In this document: positions 1 to 6,276 of the stretch, piece by piece | Numbering within the stretch: position 1 is the first letter of the stretch | Layout of the letters: each line of letters opens with the position of its first letter | DNA from: Sediminibacterium ginsengisoli | GTDB lineage: Bacteria > Bacteroidota > Bacteroidia > Chitinophagales > Chitinophagaceae | Direction: 5' to 3' | DNA length: 6,276 nt | NCBI GenBank assembly: GCA_945860335.1 | Contig: CAMAQW010000101.1 | Span: 1 to 6,276 of the forward strand | The notes under the pieces: generated by a model | Seen by the model: only the letters and a program-made list of their open reading frames with translations | The model's database searches: none | What the model was told of the DNA's origin: nothing | Program-made: the position numbers and the translations under genes

Positions 1-546
1 AGTTTACCTGCACTTCCCACACAAACAATTAAAGGACAAACTGCCTTAGCGCCCGGTTATCATTTAGGGCCCCGAACCAATGTAGAAAAGCCAGAACTCT
101 ATGCCGTATTCCCATTCAGGCTAAGAGGTGTTGGTAAAGAAAAAATAGAAGAAGCCATTGTAGCTTTTAATAATAAAGCCAATAATGAATTTAGCGGTTG
201 GCAACAAGATCCCATTTTTGCTGCTTACCTAGGGCTTACAAAAGAAGCCAAAGAAATGGTGGTTCATAATTTTACAACAAAACATGGAGGCAGCAGGTTC
301 CCTGCATTTTGGGGACCCAATTATGACTGGGTGCCGGATCAAGACCATGGCACTGTTAACATGCGGGCGCTGCAAAATATGCTGGTACAATCAGAAGTTG
401 ATCAAACAAATTGGCTACCTACCTGGCCTACAAACTGGAACGTTGATTTTAGAGTGCACTTGCAACAACAAAAAGTAGTAACCGGAAAATACAGCGCTCA
501 AAAAGGTTTATCAATAATACAAACTCTTAAGAATCCCCATTTCTAA
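1..546 (+). CDS. C-terminal part of a six-hairpin glycosidase-like protein (DUF5703-type), 5' end outside window
   Basis: The reading frame is open from base 1 to the TAA at 544-546, giving 181 residues with no start, so the gene enters from the left edge; an internal ATG at 256 is not its start. Visible landmarks, numbered within the fragment, are an aromatic-rich stretch FPAFWGPNYDWVPDQDHG (100-117), then a helix RALQNMLVQSE, then LPTWPTNWNVDF (139-150), leading into a beta-like tail. From memory this resembles the end of Bacteroidota six-hairpin glycosidase-like proteins annotated with DUF5703, where a segment like LLPAWPKDWDVDFKLHAP follows the (alpha/alpha)6 barrel. GH95-type fucosidases end in a similar way. 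Such proteins are usually exported and act on glycans, but the signal peptide and most of the catalytic domain are not in view, so the substrate cannot be named. The gene converges on uxuA and overlaps its 3' end by 36 bp. The C-terminus looks short after the WNVDF segment. The coding call is strong and the family call moderate. Confidence 0.72.
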   Translation, partial: SLPALPTQTIKGQTALAPGYHLGPRTNVEKPELYAVFPFRLRGVGKEKIEEAIVAFNNKANNEFSGWQQDPIFAAYLGLTKEAKEMVVHNFTTKHGGSRFPAFWGPNYDWVPDQDHGTVNMRALQNMLVQSEVDQTNWLPTWPTNWNVDFRVHLQQQKVVTGKYSAQKGLSIIQTLKNPHF

Positions 547-1701
547 ACCCCTAAGTTCGGCAAGACCTCTAAGCCTTCCAATGGCAGAGTAGCCGGGGTT
601 GGTTTCTTTTTTTAAATCATCAAGCATTTGATGACCATGATCTGGACGCATAGGGATAGAGATATTGCGCCTGCGCATCACTTCAATAATTTCTTTGACA
701 ACACGGTACATATCTACGTCACCTTCCAAGTGATTGTCTTCATAAAAATCACCAGCTGCATTTCTTTTGGTACTACGTAAATGAATAAAATTAATACGGT
801 CACCAAAATTACTCACGATAGCGGGAAGATCATTATCAGGTCTAACACCAAAAGAACCCGTACAAAAACACAGGCCATTAGATAAAGAAGGAACGGCACT
901 AAACAACGCCTGAATATCAGAGGCTGTGCTCACTACTCTTGGAAGTCCTAATATAGAATACGGCGGATCATCTGGATGAATCACCATTTTTACACCACAT
1001 GATTCAGCAACTGGTACAATTTGATCTAAAAAGTAAATAAGATGCGCACGGAGTTTTGTGGCATCAATATGATCATATGCAGCAAGTGCATTTCTAAAAG
1101 CTTCCATGGTAAAACTTTCTTCACTACCCGGAAGACCTTTAATCATATTGTGTTGCAACTGCAATTTTTGGGCATCCGTCATGCCATTAAAACGGACTGT
1201 TGCCGCTTCAATTTCGGCGGGCGTATAATCATTTGCAGCGTTTTTTCTTTCCAAAATAAATACATCAAATGCAACCACCGCAGCTTTTTCATACAACAAC
1301 GCTAACGATTTATCCGGCATTTCGTATTTTAAATTGGTACGCGTCCAATCCATCACTGGCATAAAATTATACGTCACAATGTAAATGCCACAACTACTTA
1401 AATTTCGAATCGTTTGTTTGTAATTATCAATGTACTCTTGAAAACCTTGACTTTGTGTTTTAATAGCTTCATGCACCGGAACACTTTCTACAACATCCCA
1501 TGTAAGTCCGGCAGCTTCAATAATTTGCTTTCTTTCCTGAATAGCCTCAATAGACCACACCTTTCCATTTGGAATTTGATGTAGTGCAGAAACCACACCA
1601 GTACACCCAGCTTGACGTATATCCCATAAACTTACAGGATCATTAGGGCCATACCAACGCATGGTTTGGATCATTTTGGGTTGCAATTGCATATCATTCA
1701 T
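511..1701 (-). CDS. uxuA: Mannonate dehydratase
   Basis: This enzyme dehydrates D-mannonate to 2-keto-3-deoxy-D-gluconate in the cytoplasm, the step after fructuronate reduction in glucuronate breakdown. The product has 396 residues, about the usual length (about 394 in E. coli). It opens with the family hallmark MRWYGPNDPVSLWDIRQAG (14-32), followed by VSALHQIPNG and later VTYNFMPVMDWTRT (109-122). The residues matching the divalent-metal ligands of the family are all present: His242 in HPDDPP, Cys280 in CFCTGSFG, His307 in FIHLRS and Asp354 in RPDHGH. The C-terminal GRLRGLAELRGLE is also typical. The start at 1701 is an ATG sharing one base with the transporter's stop (TAATG), which suggests translational coupling; Met4 is a less likely alternative. 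It is the last gene of the cluster. Its final 12 codons, stop included, overlap a plus-strand gene end to end. The identification is secure. Confidence 0.96.
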   Translation of the reverse strand: MNDMQLQPKMIQTMRWYGPNDPVSLWDIRQAGCTGVVSALHQIPNGKVWSIEAIQERKQIIEAAGLTWDVVESVPVHEAIKTQSQGFQEYIDNYKQTIRNLSSCGIYIVTYNFMPVMDWTRTNLKYEMPDKSLALLYEKAAVVAFDVFILERKNAANDYTPAEIEAATVRFNGMTDAQKLQLQHNMIKGLPGSEESFTMEAFRNALAAYDHIDATKLRAHLIYFLDQIVPVAESCGVKMVIHPDDPPYSILGLPRVVSTASDIQALFSAVPSLSNGLCFCTGSFGVRPDNDLPAIVSNFGDRINFIHLRSTKRNAAGDFYEDNHLEGDVDMYRVVKEIIEVMRRRNISIPMRPDHGHQMLDDLKKETNPGYSAIGRLRGLAELRGLEMGILKSLYY

Positions 1702-3014
1702 TATTCTAAATCTTCGGCAGCAATAACATTTACCTTAGGAACCAATAAGTGCATAATTACCCATGCTAATAAATAGGCAGACCCACACACAATAAACATG
1801 ATATAATAGGCCGTTTCAATTTGTCCTATCGAGCGGTAATGCACAAATAAATTCTTTTGTACCGCCATAGAAAGCAAAATACCACCAATAGCCCCAAACA
1901 TACCACCAATGCCCGTTACAGAACCAACAGCACGCTTAGGAAACATATCACTCACTGTTGTAAATATATTAGCACTCCATGCCTGATGCGCAGCAGCTGC
2001 TATTCCTATTACAAATACAGCCAACCACATATTCATACCGCCTAATACTTGTGCAAACAAAATAGGCAGTACTAAAAATGCATACATCAACATAGATGAC
2101 TTACGCGCTTTAAATACAGGCCAATTATTTTTAATTAAATACATAGGTAACCAGCCGCCAAAAATACTACCCACCGCCGACATCGTATATACTGCAGCCA
2201 CTGGGAGTGCAATCGCAGTTCCTTTAATATGGTATTGGCTTTCTAAAAAATCAGGTAACCAGAAAAGATAAAACCACCAAATAGGATCCGTTAATAATTT
2301 ACCAATCGCAAACGCCCATGTTTGCTTGTATTTTAACAATGCCGTCCAGCTAAATGATTTTGTGTTCAGTGCATCCCCTTCTGCGATAGCATCAGCGTCA
2401 CTATTAATATAGGCAAGCTCGGCAGCAGATAATTTTGGATGTTCCGATGGCTTGTAATAATGCTTATTCCAAAAATACAACCAAACAAACCCTAGTAAAC
2501 CTGTGGCAATAAAGGCCCACTGCCATCCATAAGCCGCTGCAATAAAGGGTACTGATAATGGCGCAACAATGGCACCAATATTTGCACCCGAATTAAAAAG
2601 ACCGGTAGCTAAAGCACGCTCTTTGCGCGGAAACCATTCTGCTACGGTTTTAATGGCCGCCGGAAAATTACCAGCCTCGGTCACACCAAGGGCAGCACGT
2701 GCCACAGAAAACCCAAAAACACTTTTAGCAGCAGCATGCAAAACGGCAGATATACTCCAAAGTCCAGTTGCCCAAGCATATCCTTTTTTAGTACCTACTT
2801 TATCAATAAACCTACCAGCTAACAATAAACCTATCGCATAGGAAACTTTAAATGCAATTTCTACATTGGTATAATCTGCATCATCCCACTTAAGCTCAGT
2901 TGTTAAAGTAGATTTTAATAAACTAATAACCGCTCTATCTAAATAGTTAATCGTAGTAGCAAAAAAAACTAAACTACAAATAGTCCAGCGGTAACGTCCA
3001 ATTTTTTGTTCCAT
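1701..3014 (-). CDS. exuT: Hexuronate:cation symporter, MFS (ExuT-like)
   Basis: This is a 437-residue inner-membrane transporter of the major facilitator superfamily, anion:cation symporter branch, which includes ExuT for glucuronate/galacturonate and GudP/DgoT relatives. I see about 12 hydrophobic segments, roughly at 10-33, 52-70, 76-97, 100-122, 137-160, 164-182, 231-255, 265-290, 305-325, 330-348, 362-385 and 402-425, with a polar central loop near 183-230. Family signs are NYLDRAVISLL in the first helix, the motif-A-like GRFIDKVGTKKG (67-78), and the stretch from VTEAGNFPAAIKTVAEWFPR (111-130) to FNSGANIGAIVAP. I chose the ATG at 3012-3014, giving MEQKIGRYRW, because relatives begin this way. 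The frame can be extended to a TTG at 3056, but that adds 14 polar residues and runs into eda. The start lies 22 bp after the eda stop. The gene symbol rests on context; the exact substrate could be glucuronate, galacturonate or both. Confidence 0.9.
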   Translation of the reverse strand: MEQKIGRYRWTICSLVFFATTINYLDRAVISLLKSTLTTELKWDDADYTNVEIAFKVSYAIGLLLAGRFIDKVGTKKGYAWATGLWSISAVLHAAAKSVFGFSVARAALGVTEAGNFPAAIKTVAEWFPRKERALATGLFNSGANIGAIVAPLSVPFIAAAYGWQWAFIATGLLGFVWLYFWNKHYYKPSEHPKLSAAELAYINSDADAIAEGDALNTKSFSWTALLKYKQTWAFAIGKLLTDPIWWFYLFWLPDFLESQYHIKGTAIALPVAAVYTMSAVGSIFGGWLPMYLIKNNWPVFKARKSSMLMYAFLVLPILFAQVLGGMNMWLAVFVIGIAAAAHQAWSANIFTTVSDMFPKRAVGSVTGIGGMFGAIGGILLSMAVQKNLFVHYRSIGQIETAYYIMFIVCGSAYLLAWVIMHLLVPKVNVIAAEDLE

Positions 3015-3036
3015 ATAGCAATGCTTTAAATCGTAA

Positions 3037-3693
3037 TTATCGTATTGTCTTAACAAGCGCTAGTAATTCTTTTGTTTGCGCTTCTAATTGTTCAAAATTT
3101 TTATGGGCAAGCACTTCTTTTGTAATAAGCTTACTGCCAAGTCCAACACCTGCCACACCTGCCTTAAACCAAGCGCCCATATTTTGTGCAGTAGGCTCTA
3201 CACCACCAGTTACTAAAAAGTCAACGCCCGTAAATAAAGTTTTAATAGCGTCTACAAAACCAGGACCTAACACATTGCCCGGAAAAAGTTTTACGAGTGT
3301 AGCACCCGATTTTTGTGCCACATGAATTTCGGTAGGGGTCATACAACCAGGTATCCATAGCACTTTGTGCATGTAAGCAACATCTGCAACACTTGCATCA
3401 AAACAAGGGCTAATTAAAAAATCGGCGCCTGCATCAATAAATGCGCTTGCATCTTGAGGTGTTTTAATAGTACCAATACCAAGTATCAAACCAGGCATGG
3501 TGGATTTTAAAGAAACCAAATGCGAAAAATTAGGAAGTGCTTGTGGGCCTCTATTGGTAAACTCAACACATCTAACACCACCATTGTATAATGCACGAAG
3601 TACACTTTCACATACCGTAACATCATCATGATAATACAAAGGCAAAACGCCTTCTGCTTTTATTTGTCCAATAAGAATGGCTTCTCTTTCCAT
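3037..3693 (-). CDS. eda: 2-keto-3-deoxy-6-phosphogluconate (KDPG) aldolase
   Basis: This class I aldolase cleaves KDPG to pyruvate and glyceraldehyde 3-phosphate, the last step of the hexuronate branch and of the Entner-Doudoroff pathway. The product has 218 residues, close to the usual 205-215, and forms a single TIM barrel. The Schiff-base lysine is Lys135 in TLVKLFPGN, and the catalytic glutamate is Glu44 in CVEFTNRG. GIGTIKTPQDA (72-82) matches the family's GxGT segment, and VTGGVEPT plus GVGLGSKLI near the C-terminus match the phosphate-binding region. The ATG at 3693 directly abuts the kdgK stop (TAA then ATG, no gap), so translation is probably coupled to kdgK. A weak AGG lies about 10 bases upstream. 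Some Bacteroidota relatives are annotated as bifunctional KHG/KDPG aldolase; activity on 4-hydroxy-2-oxoglutarate cannot be judged from sequence. Confidence 0.95.
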   Translation of the reverse strand: MEREAILIGQIKAEGVLPLYYHDDVTVCESVLRALYNGGVRCVEFTNRGPQALPNFSHLVSLKSTMPGLILGIGTIKTPQDASAFIDAGADFLISPCFDASVADVAYMHKVLWIPGCMTPTEIHVAQKSGATLVKLFPGNVLGPGFVDAIKTLFTGVDFLVTGGVEPTAQNMGAWFKAGVAGVGLGSKLITKEVLAHKNFEQLEAQTKELLALVKTIR

Positions 3694-4704
3694 TTAATAC
3701 CTAGATTTAATTTGCTCAATTGTTTGCTTGGTACTATCACCGAGCTCTTGCAATTTACCAAAAGCTGCCGAAGCAGCATAATTTATCGTTTCCTGATGCG
3801 CATGTCCATTATGAATACCATAAATAAGGCCCGCCATAAAACAATCTCCACTCCCCACTTTATCTACCACCGAATTTGCCTGAAAGCTAACCGATACCGC
3901 TTGTTCGCCGGTTGTATCAAGCGTGGCATAATAATTGACACCAGCGCCATCGGGGGTAAACCTAAACGTACTAGCTACAACTTTACAATTTGGATTTTGC
4001 GCAAACAATACAGCCGCCGTTTCTTTTGCACAAGCAGCGAACTGCTCTTTGGTAGTGGCAGTTTCTGCACCTGCTGGAACAGAGATACCCAAAAGGTCTC
4101 TAGCACTCCAGATATTTCCCATAATTACGTCGGCGTATGCAACAAGTGCAGGCATTACCTGTGCAGGTTGTTTTCCGTATTTCCACAGTTTAGCGCGGTA
4201 GTTTAAGTCTACAGAAATAGTAAGCCCCAAACGCTTAGCAGCCTTTAATGCATCTAAACAAAGTTCGGCAGCTTGCTCTGTTAATGCAGGACTAATGGCA
4301 CTAAAATGAAACCAATCAGAACCTTCGAGTAATGCATCCCAATTTATTTTTCCCGGGAATAAAGCAGTTGAAAATGAAGCATGTGCGCGGTCATAAATAA
4401 CACCAGCATTTTTTAGATCGGCGCCTTGTGGTAAAAAATAAATACCCATTCTGTCACCGCAAAACTGCACCGCTTCTACCCCTATATTACATGCAGCAAT
4501 AGAAGCTGTAATTTCTTTGGATAAATAATTGTCTGGCATTGCAGACATGTACGTAACGGGTTGCTGCCATCCCGCCAAAGCCTTTGCTACATTGAGTTCT
4601 GCGCCACCAATATGAACAGGCATATTTGCATTATTAATCCAGGCCTGATCTAATACGGGCGACATACGAAGCAAAATCTCACCAAAACAAAATACTTTTT
4701 TCAT
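3694..4704 (-). CDS. kdgK: 2-keto-3-deoxygluconate kinase, PfkB family
   Basis: This ribokinase/PfkB-family sugar kinase phosphorylates 2-keto-3-deoxygluconate with ATP to KDPG, linking UxuA to Eda. The product has 336 residues, within the usual 310-345. The N-terminal part has the substrate-binding GG motif in HIGGAELNVAKALA (31-44). GDRMGIYFLPQGA (83-95) and VIYDRAHASF (102-111) are typical of KDG kinases rather than fructokinases. The second PfkB signature is DKVGSGD (281-287), with Asp287 as the expected catalytic base; the variant GSGDCF in place of GAGDAF is common in this branch as I recall it. The ATG at 4704 follows a 57-bp gap after uxaC, the largest in the cluster. No clear Shine-Dalgarno is present; GGGTAAGTTATTT lies just before the start. 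The next gene, eda, starts immediately after the stop. Confidence 0.94.
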   Translation of the reverse strand: MKKVFCFGEILLRMSPVLDQAWINNANMPVHIGGAELNVAKALAGWQQPVTYMSAMPDNYLSKEITASIAACNIGVEAVQFCGDRMGIYFLPQGADLKNAGVIYDRAHASFSTALFPGKINWDALLEGSDWFHFSAISPALTEQAAELCLDALKAAKRLGLTISVDLNYRAKLWKYGKQPAQVMPALVAYADVIMGNIWSARDLLGISVPAGAETATTKEQFAACAKETAAVLFAQNPNCKVVASTFRFTPDGAGVNYYATLDTTGEQAVSVSFQANSVVDKVGSGDCFMAGLIYGIHNGHAHQETINYAASAAFGKLQELGDSTKQTIEQIKSRY

Positions 4705-4761
4705 ACAAATAACTTACCCGTTTGACTTACAAGATAATATGAAATGAAATAAAAAAGTAGA
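4705..4761 (-). other. 57-bp intergenic gap between uxaC and kdgK
   Basis: This is the only appreciable gap in the cluster. It is AT-rich and, read on the minus strand, begins with a T-rich run and ends with GGGTAAGTTATTTGT before the kdgK ATG. I see no hairpin followed by a T-tract. There is no convincing Bacteroidota promoter (TTTG then TAnnTTTG); TATCTTG is the nearest and is a poor match. GTAAGT occurs twice, 13 bases apart. The simplest reading is a spacer inside one transcript. Confidence 0.5.
4707..4719 (-). repeat. 13-base sequence GGGTAAGTTATTT, copy before kdgK
   Basis: Read on the minus strand, GGGTAAGTTATTT ends two bases before the kdgK ATG. The identical 13 bases occur at 6160-6172, directly before an ATG in uxaC. 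It may be a shared translation-initiation element or simple coincidence in AT-rich DNA; two copies are too few to decide. Confidence 0.35.
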
Positions 4762-6174
4762 TTATTTATTGTTCCACCCAAAATAATCATTGGCATTGTT
4801 GTAACAAATATCTTGGATAATTTGACCTACCCACTTGGTATCGTTAGGCAACTCGCCATTTTCAATTTCGTCACCAAATAAATTACACAATATGCGTCTA
4901 AAATATTCGTGTCTAGGAAATGATAGGAAACTTCTAGAATCGGTAAGCATACCCACAAACCTACTCACGAGTCCCATATTGCTTAAAGCATTCAATTGTT
5001 TTATAATACCATCCTTTTGATCTAAAAACCACCAGCCACTACCAAACTGTATTTTACCAGCTACCGAACCATCATTGAAATTGCCAATCATAGAAGCCAT
5101 GAGTTCGTTGTCGGCAGGATTTAAATTATAGATGATGGTTTTAGCCAACTTATCCTCGCTATCCAATTTATTTAAAAATTTAGAAAGTGCTGCTGCTTGC
5201 GAAAAATCACCAATACTATCCCATCCTGTATCCGGACCGAGTTTAGAAAGCATACGTGAATTGTTGTTACGCAGTGCCCCTAAATGATATTGTTGTACCC
5301 ATCCTTTTTCCCAATCCCATTCTGCAAAATGAAGTAACATGCAGCTCTTAAACTTACGCTGCTCTAATATATTTAATTCTTTACCACCATGCACTTTTGC
5401 GAAAATGCTTTCAATTTCCTGAACTGTAAAATCTTCTACATAAATCTCTTCAAGTCCATGATCACTCACCGAACAACCCATTGAAGCAAAAAAGTCGTGG
5501 CGGTTTTGAAGTGCAAATAAATAATCTTCAAATGAAGAAACAGACAAATTTGTTACAGCCTCTAATTTTTTCACATAAGCAACAAAGTTAGCGGCGCTTG
5601 AAACTTCCATGGCTTTATCTGGCCTAAATGCGGGCTTGATTTTTACCTCAAAATCACTCTCTGCAAGCGTTTTATGGTATTCTAATGAATCGATAGGATC
5701 ATCTGTTGTACAAATGACTTTCACATTCATTTTACGAATCAAGTTTTTGATACTAAAAGCATCTGTTTGAATTTGCGCACTTGCATTTTCGTAAATAGAC
5801 TTTGCAGAACTTGGATCTAGAATTTCATGGATGCCAAAATATCTTCTTAACTCCAGATGCGTCCAATGATACAGGGGGTTACGCATGGTGTAAGGCACCG
5901 TAGCTGCCCACTTTTCAAATTTTTCATAATCAGATTTACCACCCGTGCAATAAGATTCATCGACACCACTTGTGCGCATCGCTCTCCACTTGTAATGATC
6001 GCCGTATAACCAAGCCTGGGTTAAATTCTCAAACTTAATATCGTCGGCAATTTGCTGTGGTGACAAATGACAATGGTAATCGATAATTGGCATTTGTTTA
6101 GCGTATTCGTTATATAATAACTCCGCTGTTTTTGTTTGCAACAAAAAATCTTCACCCATAAATAACTTACCCAT
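4762..6174 (-). CDS. uxaC: Uronate isomerase (glucuronate isomerase)
   Basis: This cytoplasmic isomerase converts D-glucuronate to D-fructuronate, and galacturonate to tagaturonate, the first step after uptake. It belongs to the amidohydrolase superfamily. The product has 470 residues, the same length as E. coli UxaC as I recall it, and collinear family segments run the full length. They include DYHCHLSPQQIA (32-43, with metal-site His34 and His36), GDHYKWRAMRTSGV (58-71), YHWTHLELRR (102-111), TTDDPIDSLEYH (156-167), VSDHG (236-240), GWVQQYHLGALRNNN (291-305), FGSGWWFLDQKDG (377-389) and GMLTDSRSFLS (408-418). The start at 6174 (MGKLFMGEDFLL) aligns with E. coli MTPFMTEDFLL and follows AGAAAGAG immediately; Met6 at 6159 is a second candidate. 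A downstream reductase and dehydratase decide the fate of the product; the presence of uxuA points to glucuronate as the main substrate. Confidence 0.97.
   Translation of the reverse strand: MGKLFMGEDFLLQTKTAELLYNEYAKQMPIIDYHCHLSPQQIADDIKFENLTQAWLYGDHYKWRAMRTSGVDESYCTGGKSDYEKFEKWAATVPYTMRNPLYHWTHLELRRYFGIHEILDPSSAKSIYENASAQIQTDAFSIKNLIRKMNVKVICTTDDPIDSLEYHKTLAESDFEVKIKPAFRPDKAMEVSSAANFVAYVKKLEAVTNLSVSSFEDYLFALQNRHDFFASMGCSVSDHGLEEIYVEDFTVQEIESIFAKVHGGKELNILEQRKFKSCMLLHFAEWDWEKGWVQQYHLGALRNNNSRMLSKLGPDTGWDSIGDFSQAAALSKFLNKLDSEDKLAKTIIYNLNPADNELMASMIGNFNDGSVAGKIQFGSGWWFLDQKDGIIKQLNALSNMGLVSRFVGMLTDSRSFLSFPRHEYFRRILCNLFGDEIENGELPNDTKWVGQIIQDICYNNANDYFGWNNK
6160..6172 (-). repeat. 13-base sequence GGGTAAGTTATTT, copy at the uxaC start
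   Basis: This is the second exact copy of the 13 bases found before kdgK. Here it overlaps the first codons of uxaC: it begins at the G of the Met1 ATG and ends directly before the ATG of Met6. If Met1 is the true start, the copy is coding (GKLF) and probably coincidental. If Met6 is the start, both copies sit in leader positions. Confidence 0.35.
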
Positions 6175-6191
6175 CTCTTTCTAAATTTTAT

Positions 6192-6276
6192 TTATACTAT
6201 CAACGCCAAAACATGTTTTACAGAACTAGCTTCAATTGCATCCACATAATCAAATACCTGTTCGTTAAATACGTCC
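6192..6276 (-). CDS. C-terminal tail of an upstream gene, possibly a tagaturonate/fructuronate reductase
   Basis: One minus-strand frame is open from the right edge (first full codon at 6275-6273) to a TAA at 6192-6194, giving 27 residues that read DVFNEQVFDYVDAIEASS and end in VKHVLALIV. The tail looks like an amphipathic helix. It ends 17 bp before uxaC and has the same direction, so it is probably the preceding gene of the same operon. The pathway needs a fructuronate (UxuB) or tagaturonate (UxaB) reductase, and those mannitol-dehydrogenase-type proteins end in a helical segment of similar look. That resemblance is weak, and the match rests mostly on context. A second frame is also open for 18 codons at the edge, but it stops farther from uxaC and has a less protein-like composition. 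Confidence 0.55.
   Translation of the reverse strand, partial: DVFNEQVFDYVDAIEASSVKHVLALIV

Noticed and set aside
284..478. Second plus-strand frame inside the glycosidase-like fragment
   Set aside because: It overlaps the frame that is open from base 1 and carries the recognisable motifs; it has no features of its own.
505..600. Possible bidirectional terminator at the convergent gene ends
   Set aside because: CTTAAG and CTAAG segments occur nearby, but they do not pair into a stable stem and no T-tract follows on either strand.
1042..1305. Plus-strand open frame of 87 codons within uxuA
   Set aside because: It is antisense to conserved uxuA coding sequence and has no family features.
2569..2841. 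Plus-strand open frame of 90 codons within the transporter gene
   Set aside because: Its alanine- and proline-rich translation simply mirrors the codons of the membrane helices on the other strand.
3037..3693. VTGGVEPT in Eda, where E. coli has PTGG, as an active-site change
   Set aside because: The Schiff-base lysine, catalytic glutamate and glycine-rich phosphate segment are intact, and this form is familiar from Bacteroidota aldolases, so it is not a meaningful anomaly.
3628..4206. 192-codon plus-strand open frame opposite kdgK and the start of eda
   Set aside because: It lies entirely antisense to two well-identified enzymes, shows no recognisable domain, and has a cysteine-, arginine- and serine-rich composition typical of a shadow frame.
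4705..4761. Internal promoter before kdgK
   Set aside because: No pair of boxes resembling the Bacteroidota -33 TTTG and -7 TAnnTTTG consensus is present; the best candidate has a mismatch and no partner.

Overview
This window looks like ordinary chromosomal sequence from a member of the Bacteroidota, perhaps a Chitinophagaceae-like lineage. I base this on recalled resemblance of the proteins to Bacteroidota families, the AT-rich sequence, and the lack of consistent Shine-Dalgarno sequences before the starts. The phylum is fairly likely; anything finer is a guess.

Nearly all of the window is one minus-strand gene cluster for hexuronate (glucuronate) catabolism, read right to left. It begins with the last 27 codons of an unidentified gene entering from the right edge. 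Then come uxaC (uronate isomerase), kdgK (2-keto-3-deoxygluconate kinase), eda (KDPG aldolase), an ExuT-type hexuronate:cation symporter of the major facilitator superfamily, and uxuA (mannonate dehydratase). Spacing is tight: 17 bp before uxaC, 57 bp before kdgK, 0 bp between kdgK and eda, 22 bp before the transporter, and a 1-base TAATG overlap between the transporter and uxuA. One polycistronic transcript is likely, with its promoter outside the window to the right.

Together the genes explain most of the isomerase route. The transporter imports hexuronate and UxaC converts glucuronate to fructuronate. A fructuronate reductase, not visible as a complete gene here, would make mannonate. UxuA dehydrates mannonate to 2-keto-3-deoxygluconate, KdgK phosphorylates it, and Eda cleaves the product to pyruvate and glyceraldehyde 3-phosphate. 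The truncated gene at the right edge could be that reductase, but only its C-terminal tail is visible.

On the plus strand, the left edge carries the last 181 codons of a convergent gene. It resembles the C-terminal part of six-hairpin glycosidase-like proteins of the DUF5703 type, suggesting the cluster borders glycan-degradation genes. Its last 12 codons (including the stop) lie antisense to the last 12 codons of uxuA, so the two genes share 36 bp and no intergenic terminator is seen.

I found no RNA gene, CRISPR array, insertion sequence or integration site. I see no evidence of an undescribed system. The oddities worth checking are the convergent 3' overlap, a 13-base sequence repeated just upstream of two ATGs, and the identity of the right-edge gene.
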